64,000 nt of DNA from Luteibacter aegosomatis (GTDB taxonomy: Bacteria > Pseudomonadota > Gammaproteobacteria > Xanthomonadales > Rhodanobacteraceae). A program made the translations under genes and the position numbers. The stretch lies in assembly GCF_023078455.1 (NCBI RefSeq), contig NZ_CP095740.1:4693937-4757936 (forward strand). Reading direction: 5' to 3'. Shown here in pieces: positions 25,963-35,745 of the stretch. Numbering within the stretch: the first letter of the stretch is position 1; each line of letters begins with the position of its first letter. Below the pieces are notes generated by a model, which saw only the letters and a list, made by a program, of their open reading frames with translations, ran no database searches and had not been told where the DNA came from.

Positions 25963-26496
25963 CTACGGAGCGGAGAGATAATCGTCTTTGAGCCGCACGT
26001 AGTTGGCCGCGGAGTAATAAAGCTGCTCCACCTGCCTGTCGCTCAGCACGCGAACCATCTTCGCCGGATTGCCCACCCACAGCTCGCGCTCGCCGACCAC
26101 CTTGCCCGGCGGCACCAGCGCGCCCGCCGCCACGAAGGCGTGCTTCTTCACCACCGCGCCGTCGAGCACGGTGGCGTGCATGCCGATGAGGCAGGCGTCC
26201 TCGATGGTGCAGGCGTGGATCACCGCGCCGTGGCCGATGGTGACGTCCTCGCCGATCAACGTGGGAAAGCCGCCCGGGGTATACGGACCGTCGTGGGTAA
26301 CGTGGACGATGGCGCCGTCCTGCAGGTTGCTGCGCGCGCCGATGCGGATGTGGTGCACGTCGCCGCGGGCGACGGCACCGGGCCAGATCGAGACGTCGTC
26401 GGCCAGGTCGACGTCGCCGATCAGGGTGCTGGCCGGATCGACGTAGACGCGTGCACCGAGGCGCGGATGGATGCCTTTGAAGGGCCGGATGGACAT
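25963..26496 (-). CDS. Gamma-carbonic anhydrase-family protein (YrdA-like hexapeptide repeat)
   Basis: 177 residues, typical for the family. Left-handed beta-helix built from hexapeptide repeats (LIGDVDLADDVSIWPGAVA, IGEDVTIGHGAVIHACTI, LIGMHATVLDGAVV). The three metal-binding histidines are present: HVTH, GHGAVIH and the GMHA segment. Whether it hydrates CO2 or is an inactive YrdA-type relative cannot be told from sequence. Confidence 0.9.
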   Translation of the reverse strand: MSIRPFKGIHPRLGARVYVDPASTLIGDVDLADDVSIWPGAVARGDVHHIRIGARSNLQDGAIVHVTHDGPYTPGGFPTLIGEDVTIGHGAVIHACTIEDACLIGMHATVLDGAVVKKHAFVAAGALVPPGKVVGERELWVGNPAKMVRVLSDRQVEQLYYSAANYVRLKDDYLSAP

Positions 26497-26568
26497 GGTG
26501 GGGGGAACCGTTGAACGTGGGGCGCAAGAATAACGCCCTTGCGGTTCACCAGGCCGCGCGGCGGCCGC

Positions 26569-26871
26569 TCACATGAACTTGCCGCCCTTGATGCGGCCTT
26601 CCGCGTCGATCTCCGGGAAATAGCGGCTGTTGTTCATGCGGATCTCGCGCGTGGTCATCATGTCGGGCGTGACCAGCAGGACATCGGGGTAGGCCGCGCG
26701 GAACTGCTCGGGCGTGGGACGGGTGGCGATGAAGGCGTCGAAGGCCTTCACGTCGGTGACGAAGCCCGCCACGGGCTGCGGCCGCGGCTGGGTGGCCGGG
26801 GCGGTCTGGCAGGCGCTGAGCACGGCGCCGCCGAGGGCGGCCATGAAGAAGAGGATGCCGAAACGGTTCAT
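26569..26871 (-). CDS. Small lipoprotein of unknown function
   Basis: 100 residues from MNRFGILFF, chosen for the AAGGAG site before it; lipobox VLSAC (Cys20). The remainder has a Pro/Gln linker and a conserved-looking end (TREIRMNNSRYFPEIDAEGRIKGGKFM). No known domain recognised. Probably periplasmic, anchored to a membrane. Confidence 0.75.
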   Translation of the reverse strand: MNRFGILFFMAALGGAVLSACQTAPATQPRPQPVAGFVTDVKAFDAFIATRPTPEQFRAAYPDVLLVTPDMMTTREIRMNNSRYFPEIDAEGRIKGGKFM

Positions 26872-26955
26872 GGGAGAGGCTCCTTGCCTTGGGGAACGCC
26901 AAGTATCCCCCTTTCGGGGGTTGCGGACCATGAACGGACCCGCAAATCCGCGCCC

Positions 26956-27486
26956 CTATGGGATATGGCGCCTCATCGCGTCGGCCCTGGCCTCGTCCTC
27001 GGCGGTGACCACCTGCTGCTGCGCGTCGAGCTTGGCGCCCAGGATGATCAGCGTGTAGTTCGTGGGATCGAAGTCTCGCAGCAAGGCGATCTCGCGGCGC
27101 GCCTCTTCCAGCTGCCGGCGATTGATCTGCTGCTCGATCTCCTGGGACGCGAACGGCATGGTTTCGCGCAGGGCGTCCTGCGCGGTGGCGTTGCTCTTGT
27201 CGAGCTGAAGCACGCTCAGGTAGTACTCGTAGGCGTTGTTGCCCTGCGGCGCGACGAGGCGGCCGTCCTTCGTCGCCTCGCGGGCGAGTCCCAGCAGGAT
27301 GTCCACTTCGCTGGAATGGCCCGACGGCGCCGCCGCATCGGTGAGCGTCCCGGCCGCGCTCGAAGGTGCCGACACGTGCTGGCCGCGCGTCAGCAGCGTG
27401 GCGGCCACGGCCGCGATCACGATCGCGCCCGCGACGGCGGCGAGAACCGCGCGACGGGGCATCGCGGCGGGAAGGGAGTCGAGCAT
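26956..27486 (-). CDS. Single-pass membrane protein of unknown function, tetratricopeptide-like C-terminus
   Basis: About 176 residues if started at MLDSLPAAMPRR; two ATGs 18 and 36 bases upstream are alternatives and no ribosome site is decisive. One membrane helix (AVLAAVAGAIVIAAVAATLL) is followed by an Ala/Ser/Gly linker and a helical domain (EVDILLGLAREATKDG, YEYYLSVLQLDKSNATAQDAL, INRRQLEEARREIALL) that resembles the TPR-like region found in some xanthomonad TonB-associated proteins. Likely periplasmic. Function not assigned. Confidence 0.6.
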   Translation of the reverse strand: MLDSLPAAMPRRAVLAAVAGAIVIAAVAATLLTRGQHVSAPSSAAGTLTDAAAPSGHSSEVDILLGLAREATKDGRLVAPQGNNAYEYYLSVLQLDKSNATAQDALRETMPFASQEIEQQINRRQLEEARREIALLRDFDPTNYTLIILGAKLDAQQQVVTAEDEARADAMRRHIP

Positions 27487-27770
27487 GGGGTGATTCTCGT
27501 GGGGCATCCGCGACCAGGCCATCCCCCTGTCGGACGGCCCCGGCGGACGGATCACGGTATCGCCCGATTGTTGCAATCCGGTTGCCGTGCGCGCGGGCAC
27601 ATCGCGGTTTCCCGTCTGGACGTCCAAATGTGATGCCTGTCAGGTTTACTTTCCGGCAATGCGTATACCGTCGGCGGGCTGATCGACCGTGCTGTTGCGG
27701 CGTCAGGGGGAGCTTCGAAGCGGGGGAGTTCGGCGGGGGAATCCATCACTCACGCCAAGGGAGTCCACCG

Positions 27771-30700
27771 ATGTTTCGCAGGTATCTCAACCAGCTCGCG
27801 CTCGCGGGGCTGACGACGGGGTGTGCCCTGTCGCTGCCGGCCGCCGCCGTCGAGCTGACGCAGGCGGCTCGCGCCGCCGCTCCCGCCGCCACGGTCCGCG
27901 TGACCCGGCAGGTGGAGAAGACGTCCACCTTCGCGCTGCCCGGCGGCACGCCGGGACCGGCCGCCGCACGGCACGACCAGGGTGCCATGGCGCCCACCGA
28001 CGCCATCGACTCGATGACGCTCGTGCTCAAGCGCGACGACGATCGCGAGAAAGCCTTCCGCAGCTACCTGTCGAGCCTCAACAATCCCGGCTCGGGCAAC
28101 TTCCACCAATGGCTCACCGCCGACCAGCTCGGCGAACGGTTCGGACCGGCGCCCCAGGACGTGCAGGCGGTGAAGCAATGGCTGGCGTCGCAGGGCCTCA
28201 CGGTGTCCTACGTGTCGCGCGACCGCATGCGCATCGAATTCTCCGGTTCGGCCGCGGCGGTGACCAAGGCCTTCGCCACCGACCTGCATCGCTATGACCT
28301 CGACGGCAACCGCCGTTTCGCCAACCGCACGCCCGCGCGCGTACCGGCGGCACTGTCGACGGTGGTCGCCAGCGTGTCGCTGCACAACATCTTCCCCACC
28401 GCGCAGCACACGCCGTTCACCCGCACGCAGTTCGACCGCAAGCAGGGCAAGTGGATCGCGCCGGCCACGGCGAAGGCGAATTTCACGGTGCCGCCGGGCA
28501 CGTCGAATCCGAGCACCACGTACGACATGGTGCCGGCCGACTTCAACCAGGTGTACAACGTCAATCCGCTGTGGAAGCGCAGCCAGCCCGTACGCGGCGA
28601 GGGCCAGACCGTGGTGGTGCTCGAGCGCACCAACGTGCTGCCCGGCGACGTGCAGCATTTCCGCGACGCGTTCCTGCCGTCCGATGCGAAAGGCACGTTC
28701 AGCATCCTGCATCCGCTCGCCGGCGGCGAAGCCTGCGCCGATCCGGGCCTGAACGGCGATGAGGGCGAAGCCGCGCTCGATGCCGAATGGGCCGGTGCCG
28801 CCGCCCCCGACGCCGACATCGTGCTGGCCTCGTGCGCCGACAGCGGCGCCAGCTTCGGGCCGTTCATCGCCGCCTCGCGGCTGCTCGACGGCGGCCCCAA
28901 CGGCGAACTGCCGGCGCCGGTGTGGAGCCTGAGCTACGGCGCCTGCGAAGCGCAGGACCCGTCCGATGCCTCGCTGGCCGACATCCTGTTCTCGTCGGCC
29001 GCCGCCGAAGGCGTCACGGTGTTCGTTTCCTCCGGCGACGGCGGTTCGACGCAGTGCGACCAGGGCGCGCTGTTCTGGTCGACCTCGGGCGCGTCGGTGA
29101 ACGGACTGGCCTCGTCACCGTCGGTGGTGGCCGTGGGCGGCACCGACTTCAACGACCTGGGCAAGCAGTCGGCCTACTGGACGGCCAAGAACATGCCGTA
29201 CTACCAGTCCGCGGTGAGCTATATCCCGGAGATGGCCTGGAACAACAGCTGCGCGAGCGAGCACCTGTACACGCTGCTGGGCTACGAGGACGGCGTCACC
29301 GCGTGCAACGACGGCTCCGGCCGCGGCGGCGATTTCCTCCAGGTCGGCGGCGCGGGCGGCGGCCCCAGCACGGTGTTCCAGCAGCCCGTGGAGCAGGTCG
29401 GCATCCACGGTTCGACCAACCACACCTCGCGTACGATTCCCGACGTGTCGCTGTTCTCCGCCAACGGGATCTTCGGCCATGCGCTGGTGTTCTGCATGTC
29501 CGACAGCGCCAACGGCGGCACCGCCTGCGATTTCCGCGATCCCGACGCCGTATTCGCCAACTCCGCCGGCGGCACCTCGTTCGCCGCGCCGGCCATGGCG
29601 GGCGTGCAGGCGCTGATCAACCAGGCCAACGACACCCGCCACGGCAACATGCTGCCCGCGCTTTACGGCATCGCCGCGCGCCAGTTCGGCACGGTGGGTT
29701 CGCCCAACACCAAGATGCTCAACGCGTGCAACGCCAGCAACGGCAACACGGCCAGCCCCGAATGCGTGTTCTACAACGTGACCGAGGGCGACATCGTGCA
29801 GCCCTGCGGCGCGGGCTCGGTCAACTGCGACAGCGGCAAGAACCTCGCCAACGTCGTCGGCATCGTCGAGGGCGGCGATCCCACCACCGGCACGCTGGTG
29901 CCCGCCTGGCGCACCAACGTCGGATACAGCCTCGCCACCGGCCTGGGCAGCATCAACGCGGCCAACCTGAGTGATGCCGTCGCCGACTGGTCCGCCCCGG
30001 CGCGCCGCGGCTACCAGGCCCCGATGGACCTGTTCTCGCTCAAGAACCTCTTCACCAACGACGGTTACAGCGACTTCGCCTATGTCGATCCGGACAAGGG
30101 CCTGCTGCACTCGGTCGCGATGAAGGGCGCGGTCAGCCTTTACGACCAGGCCCAGGCACTCGATGCCGGCCTCACCGTGGTCGCCTCCGGCGATTTCATC
30201 CCCGGGCTCGACGCGCTGTCGCTGAAGTCGAACGAGCTGTTGCTTATCGGTACCGATAATCGCCTGCACGTGTGGGTGTCGGCCGCCGACGGCGAATACT
30301 TCACCTTCACCGTAGCCGATGCCATCCCCTCCAACTGGAAGCTGCTGGGCGCGGGCGTGCACGACGACAGCGGCGTGCAGAAGTTGGTCTGGTTCGATAC
30401 CGAGAAGGACCAGATCGTCTGGTGGGCGCTGGATCTCGACCCCAAGACGCAGAACGACATCATCGTCACCGGCAAGTCGTGGCCGAAGAACGGCGTCGCG
30501 GGCGCCCAGCCGACACTGGCCGACGTCGACGGCGACGGTTACACCGACATCGTCTGGACCTTCGTCAACGGTACCTCGGTCACGCTGTGGCGCGGCGACC
30601 GTCGCGACGGCTTCGTCAGCCTGAAGCTGCCGGATCGTCCGGCCAACACGCGCCTGTTCGGCGTGGGCGACGTCGACGGCGACGGCACCACCGACCTGAT

Positions 30701-31010
30701 CTGGACCAACACCGCCACCGGTGGCATCACGTGGTGGAACATGAATGGCCTCACCGTCACGGGTCGCCATGACCATGCGGTGCCCGCCGGGTACACGCTG
30801 CTTTCGGTGGCCGACTACGACGGCGACGGTCGCGCCGACCTGCTGTGGCGCGATGCGAACAACCGCATCGTGCAGTGGCAGAGCACGGGCGGGGACTTCG
30901 CGTCGTTCCGCGTGGCCGATGCGTATGGCACCGCGCTCACGTTGGGTGCGAAGGCGATCGTGCCGGCCAACCGGTTCCAGGGGAGCCATCGGTTGCCGAC
31001 GGCGCTCTGA
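27771..31010 (+). CDS. Secreted S53 (sedolisin) protease with C-terminal FG-GAP repeats
   Basis: 1079 residues; ATG follows AAGGGAG by eight bases. Signal peptide ends at SLPAAAVEL. An activation prodomain (about 60-210; RSYLSSLNNPGSGNFHQWLT) precedes the catalytic domain. Sedolisin residues are present: the Glu/Asp pair spaced by three in GEAALDAEW (about 332-336), the oxyanion Asp in SSGDGGS (about 424) and the nucleophile in GGTSFAAP (Ser about 603). The last 330 residues form a beta-propeller-like module with at least three calcium-type motifs (DVDGDGYTD, DVDGDGTTD, DYDGDGRAD). An acid-active extracellular endopeptidase with a possible binding domain. A 0.9 kb repeat array begins right after its stop. 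Confidence 0.92.
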   Translation: MFRRYLNQLALAGLTTGCALSLPAAAVELTQAARAAAPAATVRVTRQVEKTSTFALPGGTPGPAAARHDQGAMAPTDAIDSMTLVLKRDDDREKAFRSYLSSLNNPGSGNFHQWLTADQLGERFGPAPQDVQAVKQWLASQGLTVSYVSRDRMRIEFSGSAAAVTKAFATDLHRYDLDGNRRFANRTPARVPAALSTVVASVSLHNIFPTAQHTPFTRTQFDRKQGKWIAPATAKANFTVPPGTSNPSTTYDMVPADFNQVYNVNPLWKRSQPVRGEGQTVVVLERTNVLPGDVQHFRDAFLPSDAKGTFSILHPLAGGEACADPGLNGDEGEAALDAEWAGAAAPDADIVLASCADSGASFGPFIAASRLLDGGPNGELPAPVWSLSYGACEAQDPSDASLADILFSSAAAEGVTVFVSSGDGGSTQCDQGALFWSTSGASVNGLASSPSVVAVGGTDFNDLGKQSAYWTAKNMPYYQSAVSYIPEMAWNNSCASEHLYTLLGYEDGVTACNDGSGRGGDFLQVGGAGGGPSTVFQQPVEQVGIHGSTNHTSRTIPDVSLFSANGIFGHALVFCMSDSANGGTACDFRDPDAVFANSAGGTSFAAPAMAGVQALINQANDTRHGNMLPALYGIAARQFGTVGSPNTKMLNACNASNGNTASPECVFYNVTEGDIVQPCGAGSVNCDSGKNLANVVGIVEGGDPTTGTLVPAWRTNVGYSLATGLGSINAANLSDAVADWSAPARRGYQAPMDLFSLKNLFTNDGYSDFAYVDPDKGLLHSVAMKGAVSLYDQAQALDAGLTVVASGDFIPGLDALSLKSNELLLIGTDNRLHVWVSAADGEYFTFTVADAIPSNWKLLGAGVHDDSGVQKLVWFDTEKDQIVWWALDLDPKTQNDIIVTGKSWPKNGVAGAQPTLADVDGDGYTDIVWTFVNGTSVTLWRGDRRDGFVSLKLPDRPANTRLFGVGDVDGDGTTDLIWTNTATGGITWWNMNGLTVTGRHDHAVPAGYTLLSVADYDGDGRADLLWRDANNRIVQWQSTGGDFASFRVADAYGTALTLGAKAIVPANRFQGSHRLPTAL

Positions 31011-31021
31011 GCGTTCGTTGG

Positions 31022-31945
31022 ATGAAAGAGGGGCCTGTTCGCCTCAGGCGGCAGGCCCCGTCATTCCTGCGAAGGCAGGAATCCAGCGTCTCCCGTCACC
31101 GTGGCGGAAGACGCCGGGCCCCTGCCTTCGCAGGGGCGACGTGAGGTTATTGCCAAGGGGTTCGCGGTCAGCACATCGCGTTGAAGCGGACGTCTGTTCG
31201 CCTCAAGGCAGCCGACCCGTCATTCCTGCGAAGGCAGGGGCCAGCGTCTTCCGTCACCGTGGCGGAAGACGCTGGGCGCCTGCCTTCGCAGGGGCGACGT
31301 GAGGTTATTGCCAAGGGGTTCGCGGTCAGCACATCGCGTTGAAGCGGACGTCTGTTCACCTCAAGGCAGCCGACCCGTCATTCCTGCGAAGGCAGGGGCC
31401 AGCGTCTTCCGTCACCGTGGCGGAAGACGCTGGGCGCCTGCCTTCGCAGGGGCGACGTGAGGTTATTGCCAAGGGGTTCGCGGTCAGCACATCGCGTTGA
31501 AGCGGACGTCTGTTCACCTCAAGGCAGCCGACCCGTCATTCCTGCGAAAGCAGGAATCCAGCGTCTCCCGTCACCGTGGCGGAAGACGCTGGGCGCCTGC
31601 CTTCGCAGGGGCGACGTGAGGTTATTGCCAAGGGGTTCGCGGTCAGCACATCGCGTTGAAGCGGACGTCTGTTCACCTCAAGGCAGCCGACCCGTCATTC
31701 CTGCGAAAGCAGGAATCCAGCGTCTCCCGTCACCGTGGCGGAAGACGCTGGGCCCCTGCCTTCGCAGGGGCGACGTGAGGTTATTGCCAAGGGGTTCGCG
31801 GTCAGCACATCGCGTTGAAGCGGACGTCTGTTCGCCTCAAGGCAGCCGACCCGTCATTCCTGCGAAGGCAGGAATCCAGCGTCTCCCGTCACCGTGGCGG
31901 AAGACGCTGGGCGCCTGCCTTCGCAGGGCGACGCTAGGTTTCGAC
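31022..31945. repeat. BIME-like tandem array of REP-A pairs (about 5.8 units of 158-159 bp)
   Basis: Units repeat with a marker (TTGAAGCGGA) at 31181, 31339, 31497, 31656 and 31815, so the period is 158, 158, 159 and 159 bases; a diverged unit precedes and a partial one follows. Each unit has two inverted palindromes: CATTCCTGCGAAGGCAGGAATCCAGCG and GGCGCCTGCCTTCGCAGGGGCGAC. Copies differ at single bases (GGAATCC or GGGGCC beside the stem; GAAAG or GAAGG loop). Each unit also holds a decayed match to the 3' end of the adjacent TonB receptor gene. Long open frames across it encode the repeat and are not genes. Confidence 0.9.
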
Positions 31946-31959
31946 CATGCGGCTCGCGG

Positions 31960-34233
31960 TCAGAACTTCGCGTTGAGGCTTACGAAGTACTGCCGCGGCG
32001 CACCCGCCATCAGCGTCTGGTTGTAGCCGTTCGGATCGAAGGCCACGTAACCGTTCGTGCCGGTCGTCGCGAAGTAGCGCTTGTCGAGCAGGTTGGTGGC
32101 GTTGAGCCCGATGCTGAGTTCATCCACGCCCGCCACCGCGCCGAAGTCGTAGGCCACGCCGGCGTTCATCACCCAGTACGAAGGCACCGACGAATCGTTG
32201 GTATAGGTGATGTAGCGGCGGCCCGTGTACTTGCCTTCGAGGTTCGCGCGCCAGCCCGCGATCTCGTAGCTCACGGCGCTTGAGAACATCGTCTTGGGCA
32301 CGCCCACCACGTACTTGTCGGCGGTGGGGATGAGGCCGGAGCTTTGGTAATCGTCCTGGTACGTCGAGTGGTTGTACGAGAACGAATTGAGCCAGGACAG
32401 TCCCTGCACCGGCTTCCAGATGAAGGCCAGGTCGGCGCCGCGGCTCTTCACGTCGCCCACGTTGTTCAACGACGAGGCGCAGGTGACCACGGCCGGGCAG
32501 GGCGTGGTGACGAGCAGGCGGTTTTCGAAGCGCGTATAGAACACGCCCACCGAGGCCTCGAAGGTGTCGCCGTGGGCGCGATAGCCGAGCTGCCACGTCT
32601 GCGACTCTTCCGGCTTCAGGCGGCTCTTCGCATCGTCGAAGGCCTGCTGCGAGGTGCTGAAGGGCGTGATGCCGAACGCCGAGAGATTTTTCGCGTACGA
32701 CGCATAGATGTCCTGGTTGGCGTCGAGCTTGTAGTCGGCACCGGCCTGCGGCAGGAAGCCCTTGCTCGCGCGCATGCGGCCCTGCGCATAGGACGTGGTC
32801 GGCACCAGCGAGGTGGCGTCGGTGGTGACGCGCAACGACTTCGCGCCGAAGTTGACGGTCAGCGCGTCGTCGAGGAGGTGTAGCGTATCCTCGGCGTAGG
32901 CCATGCGCGTCTTGGTTTCGTAGTGTTGCAGGAACGCGCGCATGAAGGGCGCCTGGTCGTCGTAGACGACGTACAACGAGGTGTACTGGCCACCGAGCGG
33001 GAAGAAATTTCGTTCCTGGTTGGTGTTCGCGTCTTCGCCCCACACGCCGATCTCGACGTCGTTGTTCGCCACGCTGAACTTCAACGCGGAGGTGATGCCG
33101 TAGCGGTCCAGTCCGTAATCGGTCGTACGCATCGAGATGGGCACCGTCGGCGACGACGCCTGGTACGGCGTGGCCCATTGCCCCTCGCCGCGATCGGCGT
33201 GGTAGTAGCCCGTCGCGTCGAGCGTGGCGCCACCGAGGTTGAACGAACCGGAAAGGCCTGCCAGACCGTCGCGACGGATGCCGCCGCCGGCGTAATAGGT
33301 GGCGTCGCCCTTGCCGTAATCGGCCGGCAACGCGTTCAGCACGGCCGGGTAATCGCCCTTGCCGTTCAGCGCGTTGGCGATCTGCACGGCGGTGTTCCAG
33401 TCCGGCTGGAGGTAATCCCAATCCCAGCCCAATGCGCGCTGGCTGGTGAGGGACAGGTCCATGTAGTCGTATTCCTTGCGCTTGCTGCCGTCGGCGAACA
33501 GGCTGATGCGGTTGCCGTCGCCCCATTGATAAACGGCCTTGAGGTTGGCCTGGTTGCTCTTCTGGTCGCCGAAGCCCTTCCACTTGTCGGTGTCGGCGTG
33601 GGCGAACGACAGGTACATCGAGAAGCCATCGTGATCGCCGGAGTCGACGCGGGCGAACGTGCGCCGCGTCGAATCCGAGCCCAGAACCTGGCTCACGCGC
33701 ACGCCGGCCTTCATGTCCGGGTCGGCGGAGTAGAACTGCACCGTGCCGCCGAGGTTGGTGTTCGACGCGGTGCCCAGCGCACCCGCTCCCTGCGCCAGTT
33801 CGACGGTGGCGAGGTTCTCGGAGGTGATCGCGCGGGTGACCTGCAGGCCATCGGTGACGCCGTAGCCCATCGTGCCCAGCGGAATGCCGTCGAGGGTGAA
33901 ACCCAGGCGAGACTGGTCGAAGCCGTGCAGGTTGATCTGCGTGGACCACTCGTAGGCACCCCAGGGATCGGCGGCCTGGAACTGCACGCCCGGCAGCTTA
34001 TCCAACGCCTTGAGCGGGCTGGAACCCGGGGCCTGCTGGCGCACGATCTCGTCGACGCCGATGCTCTGGATCTGGCGCGTTTCGCCCGGAGCGATGACGG
34101 ATACCGCTTCGAGTTGTTTCGCGTCGCGGCTGTCGGTGGACGTGGACGGCGTGGTGTCGTCGTCGGCCCTCGCGAGGCCTGCGTACAGGGAAAGGGCAAG
34201 AGCGGTGGCCAGGGCGGTGCGGGCGAACGTCAT
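31960..34233 (-). CDS. TonB-dependent receptor
   Basis: 757 residues. Signal peptide ends at AGLARADD. Plug domain with KQLEAVSVIAPGE, LPGVQFQAADPWG, and a motif GFDQSRLGFTLDGIPLGTMGYG; the barrel follows and the protein ends with VSLNAKF, a typical outer-membrane C-terminal aromatic. Substrate unknown; the plug resembles receptors for siderophores or other small ligands rather than the Oar type. It is transcribed toward the sedolisin gene; the repeat array sits directly beyond its stop. Confidence 0.9.
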   Translation of the reverse strand: MTFARTALATALALSLYAGLARADDDTTPSTSTDSRDAKQLEAVSVIAPGETRQIQSIGVDEIVRQQAPGSSPLKALDKLPGVQFQAADPWGAYEWSTQINLHGFDQSRLGFTLDGIPLGTMGYGVTDGLQVTRAITSENLATVELAQGAGALGTASNTNLGGTVQFYSADPDMKAGVRVSQVLGSDSTRRTFARVDSGDHDGFSMYLSFAHADTDKWKGFGDQKSNQANLKAVYQWGDGNRISLFADGSKRKEYDYMDLSLTSQRALGWDWDYLQPDWNTAVQIANALNGKGDYPAVLNALPADYGKGDATYYAGGGIRRDGLAGLSGSFNLGGATLDATGYYHADRGEGQWATPYQASSPTVPISMRTTDYGLDRYGITSALKFSVANNDVEIGVWGEDANTNQERNFFPLGGQYTSLYVVYDDQAPFMRAFLQHYETKTRMAYAEDTLHLLDDALTVNFGAKSLRVTTDATSLVPTTSYAQGRMRASKGFLPQAGADYKLDANQDIYASYAKNLSAFGITPFSTSQQAFDDAKSRLKPEESQTWQLGYRAHGDTFEASVGVFYTRFENRLLVTTPCPAVVTCASSLNNVGDVKSRGADLAFIWKPVQGLSWLNSFSYNHSTYQDDYQSSGLIPTADKYVVGVPKTMFSSAVSYEIAGWRANLEGKYTGRRYITYTNDSSVPSYWVMNAGVAYDFGAVAGVDELSIGLNATNLLDKRYFATTGTNGYVAFDPNGYNQTLMAGAPRQYFVSLNAKF

Positions 34234-34383
34234 CGGGTGGACCTTGCGGGGAGATGAGTCCCCCAGCGTCCCCGTTTCCCATGTAACGGCCCTTACGCCG
34301 ATGTGACGTGGGTCTTACGTGTCTTTCACGCGACGCGGTTCGCTGACATCGTTCGGTCACACATCAACCGCCTCGCTCCGCTG

Positions 34384-34464
34384 GATTCGCCGATACGATC
34401 GGCTCCCACCCCTTCGGTAGCAGGCTTACTACCGAAGGGTGGGTGCCGATCGTATCGGCGAATC
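34384..34464. repeat. REP-B palindrome (GATCG arm type)
   Basis: TTCGCCGATACGATCGGCTCCCACCC arm, core CCTTCGGTAG...CTACCGAAGGG, then the complementary GCCGATCGTATCGGCGAA arm. The core matches other REP-B copies while the outer arm sequence differs and is still base-paired. Confidence 0.8.
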
Positions 34465-34473
34465 GAGATGGCC

Positions 34474-34962
34474 TCAGGCCAGCGCGGGGCTGTCCGCGAT
34501 CTCCCGCTCGATGAAGTCCGGCGTGAACGCCGGCGCATACCGTTTCACCACCGCTCCCGAGCGGTCGACGAGGAACTTGGTGAAGTTCCACTTGATGTCC
34601 TCGGCACCGAGCAACCCCGGCGCGGCGTGCTTGAGCGCGGCATACAGCGGGTGCGTGCCTTCGCCGTTGACCTCGATCTTCGAGAACAGCGGAAAACTCA
34701 CGCCGTAGGTGAGGTCGCAGAACGACTTAATGTCCGCGTCGGCGCCGGGCTCCTGATTGCCGAACTGGTCGCAGGGAAAGCCCAGGATCTCGAAGCCCTG
34801 CCCGCGCATGCGCTGGTACATCGCCTCCAGGCCCTGGTACTGCGGGGTGAACTGGCAGCGCGAAGCGACGTTGACGATCAGCAGCGTCTTGCCGCGATAC
34901 GCCTCCATGGAGAGCGCCTGCCCGTCGATGGTGCGAACCTGGTGGTCGTAGATGGATGACAT
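34474..34962 (-). CDS. Glutathione peroxidase
   Basis: 162 residues from MSSIYDHQV, the only start that gives a standard length; GGGAAT precedes it. Thioredoxin-like fold with the peroxidatic Cys in NVASRCQFTPQY, then FPCDQFGNQEPG and WNFTKFLVDR (Trp and Asn of the active site). Reduces hydrogen peroxide and lipid hydroperoxides; bacterial members often use thioredoxin rather than glutathione. No signal peptide, so cytosolic. Confidence 0.94.
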   Translation of the reverse strand: MSSIYDHQVRTIDGQALSMEAYRGKTLLIVNVASRCQFTPQYQGLEAMYQRMRGQGFEILGFPCDQFGNQEPGADADIKSFCDLTYGVSFPLFSKIEVNGEGTHPLYAALKHAAPGLLGAEDIKWNFTKFLVDRSGAVVKRYAPAFTPDFIEREIADSPALA

Positions 34963-35059
34963 GCGGATTCCCGTTCGTGATGCGCTCAGTGTCCACGTCA
35001 TCGGATGGGATGACAAATCGATTGATGCACTTGCCACGATAGGTTCGTTCAATCGACGA

Positions 35060-35431
35060 TCACAGCAGTGATGCCAGCCAAACGAACAGGAAGTACGACA
35101 ACGGTGCCGATGCCAACCCCAACAGGAAGCGGGCGCCCAGGTGGGAAGGCCTTGGCACCAGCGCAAGGAGGGACGCGCCGACGACGACCGCGACATAGGG
35201 TGCGAATGTCATCGCCCAGGCGGCGTAGAACGCGAAGTCCGGACGGTCCGTCGAGCGCAGGACGTGCGTGACGACGACGGCGGCGTAGAACAACGAAGGA
35301 AGTGACACGGCACCCAGCACCACGACCGCGCGTCTGCGGGTCGCCGGCCGGAGATACATGAGCGCCAGCCATCCGGCGGGAACGCCCAACTCGATGCATA
35401 CCGCGATGAAGGTCAACGTCCTTTCGTCCAT
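35060..35431 (-). CDS. Small integral membrane protein, unknown
   Basis: 123 residues from MDERTLTF; chosen over an ATG six bases upstream because GAGGG then sits six bases before it. Four predicted membrane helices (FIAVCIELGVPAGWLALMYL, VVVLGAVSLPSLFYAAVVV, FAFYAAWAMTFAPYVAVVVG, FLLGLASAPLSYFLFVWLA). No recognised family; single gene between the peroxidase and a cysteine-cluster gene. Confidence 0.7.
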   Translation of the reverse strand: MDERTLTFIAVCIELGVPAGWLALMYLRPATRRRAVVVLGAVSLPSLFYAAVVVTHVLRSTDRPDFAFYAAWAMTFAPYVAVVVGASLLALVPRPSHLGARFLLGLASAPLSYFLFVWLASLL

Positions 35432-35482
35432 AAGCATCCCTCGAGCCGTCCGATGCGGCGTAGCGTAGTCCGTCTCGGAGGC

Positions 35483-35743
35483 CTATGCCGCCGTGGCCTT
35501 CTCCAGCGCCGCCAACCATGACAGCGCGTGCGCGCGACCCGATCCGCACATGGCGGCTTCGGGTCGGAGGCCGTCGCAGACCTTCGGTCGCTCGGGGCGG
35601 CCGAAGATCGCGCAGCGGTTGTCGGCGGTGAGCTGTACGCAGCGCACGCCGGCCGGTTTGCCCTGCGGCATGCCGGGGATGGGCGAGCTGATCGACGGGG
35701 CGATGCAGCACGCGCCGCAACCGGGGCGGCAGGCGAGTCCCAT
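35483..35743 (-). CDS. YkgJ-type cysteine-cluster protein
   Basis: 86 residues beginning [16 protein letters not shown]; the ATG is two bases beyond the aroE stop, so the genes are probably cotranscribed. Cysteine spacing (C-x3-C-x2-CC, then RCVQL, RCAIF, VCDGL, MCGSG) fits the Zn/Fe-S-binding CxxCxxCC family (YkgJ). Function of the family is not established; binding of a metal cluster is expected from the cysteines. Confidence 0.8.
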   Translation of the reverse strand: MGLACRPGCGACCIAPSISSPIPGMPQGKPAGVRCVQLTADNRCAIFGRPERPKVCDGLRPEAAMCGSGRAHALSWLAALEKATAA

Positions 35744-35745
35744 GC

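Noticed and set aside
31022..31945. CRISPR array
   Set aside because: Period is regular, but the whole 158-base unit is repeated, with no unique spacers, and the repeated parts are inverted REP palindromes; no cas gene nearby.
31457..32026. Frame encoding 53-residue repeats (VIPAKAGIQ...)
   Set aside because: The translated repeat is the REP array itself; identical peptides occur wherever this palindrome is read through.
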